Shown: in pieces, positions 9,257-16,816 of the stretch | How the letters are laid out: every line of letters begins with the position of its first letter | Position numbering within the stretch: the stretch's first letter is position 1 | Source: Candidatus Schekmanbacteria bacterium | Lineage (GTDB): Bacteria > CSSED10-310 > JACPHN01 | Direction: 5' to 3' | Length of the DNA stretch: 64,000 nucleotides | NCBI GenBank assembly: GCA_016188575.1 | Contig: JACPHN010000019.1 | Span: forward strand, 113,996-177,995 | Position numbers and translations under genes: made by a program | The notes under the pieces: generated by a model | Told to the model about the DNA's origin: nothing | What the model saw: the letters and a program-made list of their open reading frames with translations, nothing else | The model's database searches: none

Positions 9257-9490
9257 GTGAAACTCAACACCGGCCGCATCGATGAAGCCGTTTTGGCGCT
9301 CCTACAGCTTGGGCTCCACGACGGCGCCAGAGCCTGGAAGTCTCACGATTGGGACGCACTGGACCGACTGCATGCAAAGGGCTACATCACCGATCCGGTG
9401 GGTAAAGCAAAGTCCGTCACGCTCACCGAGGAGGGGCTTCGCGAATCAGAGCGTCTGCTCGAAGTGTTGTTTTGCGAACCGGACGAGTAA
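9257..9490 (+). CDS. DUF6429 family protein
   Basis: A 77-residue protein from a GTG at 9257, preceded by GGGAGG seven bases upstream. The sequence 'VDEAVLALLQL'-like N-terminus (here 'IDEAVLALLQLGLHDGARAW') followed by 'DWDALDRLHAKGYITDP' and 'AKSVTLTEEGL' is the hallmark of the DUF6429 family, a small winged-helix-like fold. Length is normal for the family. The family has no established role; a DNA-binding or adaptor role is only inference from its shape. Confidence 0.75.
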   Translation: MKLNTGRIDEAVLALLQLGLHDGARAWKSHDWDALDRLHAKGYITDPVGKAKSVTLTEEGLRESERLLEVLFCEPDE

Positions 9491-9564
9491 CCGCACTCGC
9501 CCAGTCGCAATCCTCGCCTGTGCGACCAACCTTCCAACGCCCGCGGCAACGAAAGGACACGACA

Positions 9565-9948
9565 ATGAGGGTCATGGTGATCGTGAAGGCAACGAAGAAC
9601 AGCGAAGCTGGCGTAATGCCGAGCGAGGAGCTGCTCACCGCGATGGGCAGCTATAATGAGGAGCTTGTCAAGGCCGGCATCATGCTCGCGGGCGATGGCC
9701 TTCACCCGAGCGCCAAGGGCAAGCGCATTCTGTTTTCCGGGAGCAAGCGCTGCGTCGCCGACGGTCCGTTCTCCGAGACGAGGGCGCTCATTGCCGGCTA
9801 CTGGGTCTGGCAGGTCCGGTCAATGGAGGAGGCCGTCGAGTGGGCGCTGCGCTGCCCGGATCCGATGCCGGGCGAGGACGCCGAGCTTGAAATTCGCCCC
9901 ATCTTCGAGGCGGACGACTTCGGCTCGCGACCTTGCTCTCCTGCTTGA
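9565..9948 (+). CDS. YCII-related (DGPF) domain protein
   Basis: A protein of 127 residues from the ATG at 9565, with GAAAGGA upstream. It begins 'MRVMVIVKATKNSEAG' and holds the signature 'ADGPFSETRALIAGYWVWQV' in the pattern DGPFxExKExxxGY, then 'EEAVEWALRCP' and an acidic 'ELEIRPIFE' strand. These mark the YCII/DGPF family of small dimeric alpha-beta-barrel proteins. Many members are encoded beside ECF sigma factors or PhnB-like proteins; here no such partner is adjacent. Enzymatic role unknown. Confidence 0.8.
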   Translation: MRVMVIVKATKNSEAGVMPSEELLTAMGSYNEELVKAGIMLAGDGLHPSAKGKRILFSGSKRCVADGPFSETRALIAGYWVWQVRSMEEAVEWALRCPDPMPGEDAELEIRPIFEADDFGSRPCSPA

Positions 9949-10016
9949 GCGCCGCTGCCAACTGAATGGCCCCGCCACCACCGGAGCCGAGCCATGAATG
10001 AGGCCCGATCCGAAAG

Positions 10017-12713
10017 CTAAGGACAAGCGACGGGTGCGGTGCTCAGCACTCCAGAGTTGTTTACCGTTAGCCTGAAACAGTTTGAACCATCTGTGGCTCT
10101 CAGGATGAGCCCGGTTCCCTGTGTAGAGATGGCTGCATCACCGCCAGCCACCTGAAGTCTCGCGTTGGCACTTGATGTGCCGATCCCGACGTCACCGTCG
10201 GAGTCGATTCTCATGCTTTCAGTTCCTGTGCGATCGGATTGCGTCATCTGATTAACAAAAACCAATACATCTTCACTTTCTCGCCGCATCGCGACGTCGG
10301 TGACCGTTGCGTCACTTGAAGTCAGGCCACCAGGGCCGAATTCGATCTGGGATGACGGGTAAGAGTTTATGCGAAAGAGAGGCTCAGCTTGCCCCCCGAT
10401 GAAGCCTTCGAAGTGGCTGCCAACAGTTGTTTTGACAGAGGCCACGATCCCCTTGTTGTCAAACTCGAACACCGATATTCCATCTGGAATTGTCGGGCTT
10501 TCGCTGTATAGAACACGAAATGCAGGACTCCCGTCCCCAGCCGCGATGATCCGTCCGAGCTTGAATGCCGGGTTTGTGACTGCGGGCGTGCCGAGGCTAC
10601 CGGAGTGTCTGAATTCAAGTTGACGCTCCGCGCCCGGAACCTGCTCAAGAAGTATGTTGCCTTCTTTTACATATAGTCCTATGTTTGGATCTTGTGATGG
10701 TTCTGTGTTTACTCCGACGCTAGAGAATGACGCGGACGATGGCGCTACCTGTCCTATAGGAGTATTGTCTATCTGTCCGGCAACTATAGTAAGATTATCA
10801 TCCGCCTCAGCGTCGGAAACTACAGACGTTGATGCTGCGACGTTTGCCGCACTAACATTCGTCAGGTTCTCGCCATTGCCTGTGAAACTCGTCGCCAGCA
10901 CGTCACCTCCCTCATCCACAGAGAACACCTGAGCCGGTGTGACAGTCCCCTTCGAAATTGCAAAAAACTTCTGGTCTGCCGTCGGAGTATCACTGGTGAA
11001 ATCTAACAGTAGCTGCCCTGAAGCAAGCGTGTTCTCCAGTTCTACGTTAAATCCGCCCGTCAGCTTAAGACCAGCATCCAGTGTGACGGTGTCAGCCAAC
11101 TGTGCCCCGTCGATCCCATCGTTGCTTATTCCTACGGTGTCCGATCCCACTGTGATCGCATTGCCGGCTCCCACAGCCAGCGGGCTTTCATCGCCTCCCG
11201 TCAGGCCAGCTCCGGCCACCGAGGGGTCAAGCTGAGCTCCTGTTATTCCGCCGTTGCTGATCCCGACGGTCACCGCGTCGGCCGCGGCGTCTCCTGTGAT
11301 CGTGATGCCGATTCCATTGAGCAATTGCAATGTGTCCGTCGGACTGTCTGCTTTCGGGTCAGTCCCCGCAGAAACATCAATGGTCTCAAAGAGATTCTGC
11401 GTAGGTGTGCCGATCGCAGCGTCCAAATCCTTGAGCGCACCCTGCACCGTCGGGGAGTCGGAGTTGCTCAGCTCGTCGAACACGCCGACCAGGAACGCAC
11501 CGCTGTCGTTGGCCGCTGTATTCTCATTGAGCGTCGTCGTACCATCTGTGTTTCCTGCGAACTGTATGTCCTTGATCTCGCTGTCCCTATGTAGCGCTGA
11601 AGCAATAAAGGCCTCCCCTACTGTTCCACTCGAGACATTTGTGCCACTCAAGGACGCCAGCCCAGAGCCATTGCCAATGAAGCTCTTGGCGGTTGCCGCG
11701 CCTTCCACGCTGAGGTTCGCCATTTTCTCAGGAGAGTTATTCGTGAGACTGAGCGTCGTGTCAGTGCCGCCACTATTCATCTCGAGTGTCTGCGAGGATG
11801 TGCTGGTTCTGACCAGGAAGTCGGACGGCTGCCTACCGGCCAAGGTCTGGGCATCAAGAGCCTCAAAGGCATGGAGTACAGAGCCGAATGGAAGATCGGG
11901 ACTCAGTAAATGAAACAGCCCCGAGGTGGCATCTTCCTCACGTGCCGAAAACCACACTCGGAGTCCTAGCTCGTGACCGACCAACGCTGCTGCTGGCAGC
12001 GGAGACATGTTTGGTTCCTTGCCAAGGTACGCGAAGAAATGGCCATCAGCAAGCGGAAGTGAAAGAAATGCCTGAGGCTCTGGTAGAACTCCATCATTCG
12101 TCCAGACGGCATTATCCTGCTCATCGAGAATCGCAAACTTGAAGTAGCCAGTTCCATTGGTTGCTTTGCCTTCAACCAATACACGTCCTTGATAAGTCAC
12201 CCACGCGGGGAGAGCATAAGAGAAAGGTGTCACAAATAGAAACACTGCGGATATCGCGATGAACGGCCGGACAGGTGTTGAACGTCTGCGTGCAAGCCAT
12301 CCAACGAAAAAACCAGCCGTGAGCAACACTACAACACCGAAGCGCTGAATTGCCCAGACTACCAGGCCCTGGATAGCGTCCCCCCAGTAACCATCACTGA
12401 TCCTCGCCGAGCCATCGGATGTGGCGCGCACGCCAACAGGCCCGGTCTGGCCGACAATGCTCAACGCCTGGAAACTTGATGTGCAATCGTGTTGCGCACC
12501 CGCAGTCGCGGGAAAAGCGGAACGTTCCAAGAGGATGTCTTGGGCGCTCGCCAGGGTGGAGCCGCAGATCCCCCCGAGAAAGGCGGCAGCGACAAGCGAA
12601 ACCGCACGAAATAGACTGACCAGTGTATTCGCACTAGTTCCGCACGGGAAGACTCTGGGCGCTGCTAGAGTATTGGTGAGAACGACCTGGACTGGCCGCA
12701 ATCTTGTTTTCAT
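10017..12713 (-). CDS. Large surface protein with tail-fibre-like repeats, lower GC
   Basis: An 898-residue protein. The ATG at 12713 is fixed by CGGAGGAGTAGG immediately upstream. The N-terminus has an export segment ending 'STLASA'. A second membrane segment near residue 135 is followed by WLARRR, resembling the window's C-terminal anchors but placed internally. Then comes 'ALPAWVTYQGRVLVEG', common in tail-fibre-like surface proteins. The centre is repetitive ('GISNGGITGAQL', 'GISNDGIDGAQL', 'GNGSGLASL'), as in fibre shafts, and the end reads 'GSNCFRLTVNNSG' with two Cys. It lacks an obvious intramolecular chaperone. Its base composition is visibly lower in GC than its neighbours, which suggests acquisition by transfer. 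Confidence 0.65.
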   Translation of the reverse strand: MKTRLRPVQVVLTNTLAAPRVFPCGTSANTLVSLFRAVSLVAAAFLGGICGSTLASAQDILLERSAFPATAGAQHDCTSSFQALSIVGQTGPVGVRATSDGSARISDGYWGDAIQGLVVWAIQRFGVVVLLTAGFFVGWLARRRSTPVRPFIAISAVFLFVTPFSYALPAWVTYQGRVLVEGKATNGTGYFKFAILDEQDNAVWTNDGVLPEPQAFLSLPLADGHFFAYLGKEPNMSPLPAAALVGHELGLRVWFSAREEDATSGLFHLLSPDLPFGSVLHAFEALDAQTLAGRQPSDFLVRTSTSSQTLEMNSGGTDTTLSLTNNSPEKMANLSVEGAATAKSFIGNGSGLASLSGTNVSSGTVGEAFIASALHRDSEIKDIQFAGNTDGTTTLNENTAANDSGAFLVGVFDELSNSDSPTVQGALKDLDAAIGTPTQNLFETIDVSAGTDPKADSPTDTLQLLNGIGITITGDAAADAVTVGISNGGITGAQLDPSVAGAGLTGGDESPLAVGAGNAITVGSDTVGISNDGIDGAQLADTVTLDAGLKLTGGFNVELENTLASGQLLLDFTSDTPTADQKFFAISKGTVTPAQVFSVDEGGDVLATSFTGNGENLTNVSAANVAASTSVVSDAEADDNLTIVAGQIDNTPIGQVAPSSASFSSVGVNTEPSQDPNIGLYVKEGNILLEQVPGAERQLEFRHSGSLGTPAVTNPAFKLGRIIAAGDGSPAFRVLYSESPTIPDGISVFEFDNKGIVASVKTTVGSHFEGFIGGQAEPLFRINSYPSSQIEFGPGGLTSSDATVTDVAMRRESEDVLVFVNQMTQSDRTGTESMRIDSDGDVGIGTSSANARLQVAGGDAAISTQGTGLILRATDGSNCFRLTVNNSGVLSTAPVACP

Positions 12714-12985
12714 TCCTACTCCTCCGAGTGGCACAACACATTCCAGCGTCGAGGACGCGTGAGACGCAGTTCGTAGCTCTTGGCGGCGCTCAGCCGCAAG
12801 CGCCGCGCGCGACGAGCTGTTGAGGGCCGTGAGGGGATTTCTGCTTGCGCCGACCCCGATCCCGAGTCAAAGCCGAGTCTCGCACGCGTAGCGCCGGCTT
12901 CCCGCTCGCAGTGGCGGTCGCAGGCTTGATTCGTTCGCCGACGACCGCTGCCAGCCGGTGCGCAATGCGCGGTGCCGGAATCAGC
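12714..12985. other. Intergenic, no gene seen
   Basis: The 272 bases between two minus-strand genes lie upstream of the fibre-like protein and should hold its promoter. No clear hairpin terminator or coding signal is seen. Confidence 0.4.
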
Positions 12986-14386
12986 TCAACACACCTCGCC
13001 TTGCGCGCCGAGGAGCTGCCGTCGGAGCGGATCGCCGATGCACGTTGGAGTCGAGGTCGGCGAGGGAGTCGGCGTCTGCGTCGGCGTGCTGGTCGCGGTG
13101 CCGGTCGCGGTGCTCGTGTACGTCGCCGTGGGCGTCACTGTGGGGGTATCGGTCGGCGGTGGCGTGAACGTCGCGGTAGGCGTCGGGGACGACATCGCCG
13201 TGGGCGTAGAGGTGGGCGTTTCCCCGCCCACCGGGCCACCAAGCAGCGTCTGCGACAGCGTTCGCGCAAACGACGACTGACCTTCTTCGCAATAATCGCA
13301 TGCCGATTCACCGCCGACGAACGCCGTCACCTCTATGGGCTTGACTGCGGTAAGCCTACCGAAGTCGATAGCCGCCCACGCCATGCCGCGCTCGTTTGTC
13401 AGCGCCGCAGCCGATGATGCGAGCACCGCGGCACCGCGCACGCCAAAGCGCACAGGAACCCCTGCCACTCGCCCGCCGAGGGCATCGCGGACGATGACAG
13501 CGACCGAGCAGACCGTATTCGCTGGCACCACCCGCCCGTAGTCGGCGCAGTCATTCAAGCCCCACGCCCCAAAGTGGACCCACGCGACGTCCGACAGCCC
13601 GACCAGCTCGATTTCCGCCTGCGTCATGGGCTCAGCAAAGCCCTGATCCGGCAAAATCATCGCCGACAGCTCAGCCTTCCCCAGCGCTTCTCCAGCGGCC
13701 AGGTAGGGCGCTACCAAATAGGCTTCCGCGCGCCCCGCGGCGTCTGTCGTCACGTACGCGGGACAAAGCACGTCCGCGCCGCCGGAATCCAGCTTCAAGC
13801 AGCCGCGGCTCGTGCGCATGGCCAGGCGAACACCGCCGACACCTTTTCCATCCCGGGCAAGCTGGGCGACAACTCCGATCACGGAACGGCCATCAGCGAT
13901 TGCAGTAGCTCGCTCGGGTGTCAAGGCGAGCGTGACCGCTCCCGCGGTCAGCTCGAAGGGCACCTTGAGCTGAACGTACCCCGCGACTTCCGCCGCGATC
14001 AGGTAGCGACCGGGAGCATTACCGGTGACCAGCGTCAGCCGCGCCGCGCCATTTCCATCAGTGCGCACAGTGGCTCCCGCCGAGCCCGACTCGGCGAAGG
14101 TGGCACCGCCTTCGATGCGCAGGTCGACCTCCCTGTTGGCCGCGGGCTGGTCGCCACGCGTGGCGCTGATCGACACCACCGCCCGAGCGGCCCCATTCGC
14201 CGGCAACACCGCAGGGTCCACGACCACCTCGAGCTCATCGACGATCTCGTCGACGCGGTCCGATACGTCATTGTCGAGAAGACTGTCGCATCCCAGCACC
14301 AATCCCAGCGCGACCAGCGCGGCGAACACCATGATCGACATTGCCGGGAATACGGTGGCTGCCCGCTTGTCTATGTTCCTGCTCAT
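12986..14386 (-). CDS. Lipoprotein with Ig-like domains and Thr-Pro-rich C-terminus
   Basis: A 466-residue protein with a lipoprotein signal: a charged N-terminus, a hydrophobic stretch and the lipobox 'LVLGC' at about residue 33. The body resembles tandem bacterial Ig-like (Big-type) domains, with 'VDPAVLPANGAARAVVSISA' then 'TDGNGAARLTLVTG' and 'TDAAGRAEAYL'. The last about 80 residues are a low-complexity Thr-Pro-Ser tract (TPTSTPTA and so on) ending in a Cys-containing tail. Its ATG overlaps the stop of the VWA lipoprotein gene by four bases (ATGA), so the two are translationally coupled. A cell-envelope adhesion or matrix role is inferred. Confidence 0.7.
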   Translation of the reverse strand: MSRNIDKRAATVFPAMSIMVFAALVALGLVLGCDSLLDNDVSDRVDEIVDELEVVVDPAVLPANGAARAVVSISATRGDQPAANREVDLRIEGGATFAESGSAGATVRTDGNGAARLTLVTGNAPGRYLIAAEVAGYVQLKVPFELTAGAVTLALTPERATAIADGRSVIGVVAQLARDGKGVGGVRLAMRTSRGCLKLDSGGADVLCPAYVTTDAAGRAEAYLVAPYLAAGEALGKAELSAMILPDQGFAEPMTQAEIELVGLSDVAWVHFGAWGLNDCADYGRVVPANTVCSVAVIVRDALGGRVAGVPVRFGVRGAAVLASSAAALTNERGMAWAAIDFGRLTAVKPIEVTAFVGGESACDYCEEGQSSFARTLSQTLLGGPVGGETPTSTPTAMSSPTPTATFTPPPTDTPTVTPTATYTSTATGTATSTPTQTPTPSPTSTPTCIGDPLRRQLLGAQGEVC

Positions 14387-15336
14387 GGAAGGATATACCG
14401 CGCCGTGTCGAATAAGCCGTTGTAGGACACTGTGACCGCGATTTCGCTGCCCGAGTCCAGCGCTGCCACGGTCGCGACGAGCTTGTAGGTAACCAGCTCT
14501 ATCGTGCTCGCGTCGCGATAGGCTTCGGCCGCGGCGTCGACAGCGGCCTGGGTATAGTAGCTGCCACCGGTGCCCGCGGCGATGCGCTGCAGGTAGCCCT
14601 CGTCGAAGTCGGCGGAGCGTAGGCCGATCAAGTAGACCGCGACACCGAGCTGCCGGGCGGCGGCAATGACGGCCGTTTCCGTCGCGTTCGAGTAGTTCTC
14701 GCCGCCGTCAGATAGCACCACGACGGCGCGGCGGTTTGCTTCGCCCTGCAGGTACCCGGTACCGGCCAGAATGGCGTCGCTCAATCGCGACCGCAGGTTT
14801 GGGTGCTTAAAGGGAAGCGATAGGGCCGCCGAGACGCTGTCGAGGCTTCCCGTCATGGCCTGCAGAAGCTCGATGTCCTCGCTGAACTTCAGCAGTGCGC
14901 CGCGATCGGCCGTGCCCATCAGGCCGATGAACGCGGCCGCGGCGGCCTCCATTTCGCCCCGCAGGTTCACATCTGGATAGATGCTCTCGCTGTAGTCGAG
15001 CACCACCGCGGCGGAAACGTGCAGGCGCTCGGAGCTCTGGGAAGTCGCCAACGAAATCTCGCCGCTGGAGAGGTTGGCGGTGGCGGCGTAGAGAAAGAAG
15101 TTCCCCGGCTGCAGGCGCGCAATGCTCGTGCCATCCTGATTGACGACTGCAACATCGAGCTCCACTCTGTCGCCGGACAGCCGCGCCGAGCGAATCGTCA
15201 CGTCAATGGCCCGCGTCTGCGTGTCGGTCGGATCGGAAAAGCCAGACTGCGGGGCAGTCGGCGGATCGAGACACGCGACGAGCAAGGCACCGAGCGCGAA
15301 GGTGCCGAGCACGGTGAAGCGGCTATTCCAAGCCAT
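14383..15336 (-). CDS. Lipoprotein with von Willebrand factor A domain
   Basis: A 317-residue protein. The ATG at 15336 starts a short signal with lipobox 'LLVAC' at about residue 20. The VWA domain begins near residue 100: the first MIDAS motif reads 'VVLDYSESI' (DxSxS, here D-Y-S-E-S). Downstream are 'GTADRGALLKFSEDIEL' and 'VVLSDGGEN' (TDGxxN-like), and then 'AARQLGVAVYLIGL' and 'AAGTGGSYY'. Key metal-binding positions are thus present. It lies between a barrel-like protein gene (overlap 14 bases) and the Ig-like lipoprotein (overlap 4 bases), so the three look like one operon for an envelope assembly. Confidence 0.8.
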   Translation of the reverse strand: MAWNSRFTVLGTFALGALLVACLDPPTAPQSGFSDPTDTQTRAIDVTIRSARLSGDRVELDVAVVNQDGTSIARLQPGNFFLYAATANLSSGEISLATSQSSERLHVSAAVVLDYSESIYPDVNLRGEMEAAAAAFIGLMGTADRGALLKFSEDIELLQAMTGSLDSVSAALSLPFKHPNLRSRLSDAILAGTGYLQGEANRRAVVVLSDGGENYSNATETAVIAAARQLGVAVYLIGLRSADFDEGYLQRIAAGTGGSYYTQAAVDAAAEAYRDASTIELVTYKLVATVAALDSGSEIAVTVSYNGLFDTARYILP

Positions 15337-16000
15337 GGTCTGAGCGCCTCCACAAGACACTGGTAACAACTCCCACACTGACTCCGCCGAGATCGTCCTC
15401 GCCAAACGCCTGCGCGGCGCCGCCCTCGCCGGTTGCGCCGGGGAGCCAGGAATAGGCAGCTTCCAGGCCAATGGTCAGCCAGTCTGTCGCGTGCAGCTCA
15501 CCGCCGGCGGCGAGCTCAAAGGCGGGGCAGGCCGAGGAAGAGGAAAGACCGCCACCGGACCCTTCTTCCACGCGAGCGGCCCCGAGCGCCGCGACGCCGT
15601 ATCCGGTCATCGTGCCCGAACGCACGAAATCTCCACGCAGCCCGGCGAGGAGCCGGTGAATCTGCAAGGTGGAGCGCACGCCGGCCTTGATCCACGAGTT
15701 GCCGCCGCCGCCGAAGGCTACCGCTTCACCGCTGGCGCGCAGGTAGTCGTAGCCGAGCCGTACGGACAGGCGCCCGCCAGCAAGTGGCGTCGTGCGAGTT
15801 GCGAGCAGTCCGAAACGCGGTGCTCCTTTCTCGTAGACCAACGCGTAACTGTCCCTGGCGTTGGTCGGCTCGTGGTAGGCGCCCGAGAGGGAAAAAACGT
15901 AGTCGGCCGCGACCGCGGTGGGCATCTCGGGAAACCCCGCGGCAACCACAAGGAGGAGACAACTGACCGCCAGGCCCCGTGGGCTCATGCGCCTCACCAT
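15323..16000 (-). CDS. Secreted outer-membrane-barrel-like protein
   Basis: About 225 residues with a Sec signal peptide ('RGLAVSCLLLVVAAGF', cleavage after 'AVAA'). The mature part alternates polar and hydrophobic residues in short strands, such as 'RLSVRLGYDYL', 'SWIKAGVRSTLQI' and 'WLTIGLEAAYSWL', and ends 'SVGVVTSVLWRRS', consistent with an eight-to-ten-stranded outer-membrane barrel. The start may be the ATG at 16000 or at 15988. It is first in a three-gene operon with the VWA and Ig-like lipoproteins and may anchor or export them. Confidence 0.6.
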   Translation of the reverse strand: MVRRMSPRGLAVSCLLLVVAAGFPEMPTAVAADYVFSLSGAYHEPTNARDSYALVYEKGAPRFGLLATRTTPLAGGRLSVRLGYDYLRASGEAVAFGGGGNSWIKAGVRSTLQIHRLLAGLRGDFVRSGTMTGYGVAALGAARVEEGSGGGLSSSSACPAFELAAGGELHATDWLTIGLEAAYSWLPGATGEGGAAQAFGEDDLGGVSVGVVTSVLWRRSDHGLE

Positions 16001-16249
16001 TGGGGTCCGGCCTCGGGAGCGCGGCGCGCCGGGCAACAGCTTCCACGTATCGGACATGATCGCGAGGCGACCGCCCTCACCCACGCGCACGCGCGCTCCG
16101 GCCGCCGTACACACCAACGCCATTATTCGTCCTCGATGATTCGTTGCCGCCAGACCGTCCACAGCGGGCGGGGTAGGAAATGGATCTACCGATCAAACGG
16201 TCCAAATAACGCCCCACGTTCAAAAACGCAAGGGGTCCTCGGGAGCCCT

Positions 16250-16393
16250 GGGCCCACCGGCCTGCCCTACGAGGAGATCGCCATCAACCTTGGCATCTCG
16301 TTGTCGGCAGCCAAGGTGAAAGTCCACCGGGCTCGAATCAGGCTGGCATCTACATGTAGGAATGCGGAGAGATTGCATGACTGTGACTCGTGA
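16250..16393 (+). pseudogene. ECF sigma factor remnant (region 4 only)
   Basis: The frame reads 'GLPYEEIAINLGISLSAAKV' followed by 'KVHRARIRLA' and a stop at 16393. This is the helix-turn-helix of sigma region 4.2 (LsYeEIAxxLgiSxxtVKvRLhRAR). Regions 1.2-2.4, which bind the -10 element and core polymerase, are absent. The sequence upstream belongs to the oppositely oriented barrel gene region and has no sigma similarity. The remnant overlaps the start of the anti-sigma gene by 17 bases, as in normal sigma/anti-sigma pairs, so it looks like the 3' stump of a deleted sigma gene. Confidence 0.65.
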
Positions 16394-16784
16394 CGTAATT
16401 CTTGATCTGTTGCCGCTGTACCTGGCCGACGAAGCGAGCCAGGATACGCGGGTGCTGGTCGAGAAGTTCCTCGAGCAGGATCGAGAGCTCGCTCGGCTGG
16501 TCGAGGAAACGCCGGACAGGCTTCTCTCGGCCAAGATCCCGGTGCCCCTCACCGAGGAGCACGAACTGAAAACCCTGAAAAGGACCAAGACCATGATGAA
16601 GTTGCGAAGTGTGCTCCTGGGCTGCGCCATATTTTTCAGTACAGCTCCTTTTACAGCATACTTCCCATCTGCGGGGGACAGATGGCTGCTGATGGAAAAG
16701 CTGCCGGCGCTTGCGATTGTCTTCGCCATCGTGGGCATGTCTGCGTGGATTGGCTATTTCACCGTTGGGCGCATGTTGCGGTGA
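16377..16784 (+). CDS. Anti-sigma factor-like membrane protein
   Basis: A 135-residue protein from the ATG at 16377 (GGAGA upstream). The N-terminus 'TRDVILDLLPLYLADEAS' plus 'VLVEKFLEQDRELARL' matches the cytoplasmic helical part of zf-HC2-type anti-sigma factors, although the zinc-binding His-Cys-Cys set is missing. Two membrane segments follow ('SVLLGCAIFFSTAPFTAYF' and 'LPALAIVFAIVGMSAWIGY'). Normally it would hold an ECF sigma factor at the membrane; here the neighbouring sigma gene is only a stump, so its partner is missing or encoded elsewhere. Confidence 0.65.
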   Translation: MTVTRDVILDLLPLYLADEASQDTRVLVEKFLEQDRELARLVEETPDRLLSAKIPVPLTEEHELKTLKRTKTMMKLRSVLLGCAIFFSTAPFTAYFPSAGDRWLLMEKLPALAIVFAIVGMSAWIGYFTVGRMLR

Positions 16785-16816
16785 CATTGGGGAGAGGTCG
16801 GCGGCCCCCCTCCATC

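Noticed and set aside
13030..13240. Thr-Pro coding repeats considered as a CRISPR-like or minisatellite array
   Set aside because: Units are irregular, in frame and encode a linker; similar tracts lie at about 25170-25330 and 49975-50130 in other secreted proteins. No CRISPR array is present.
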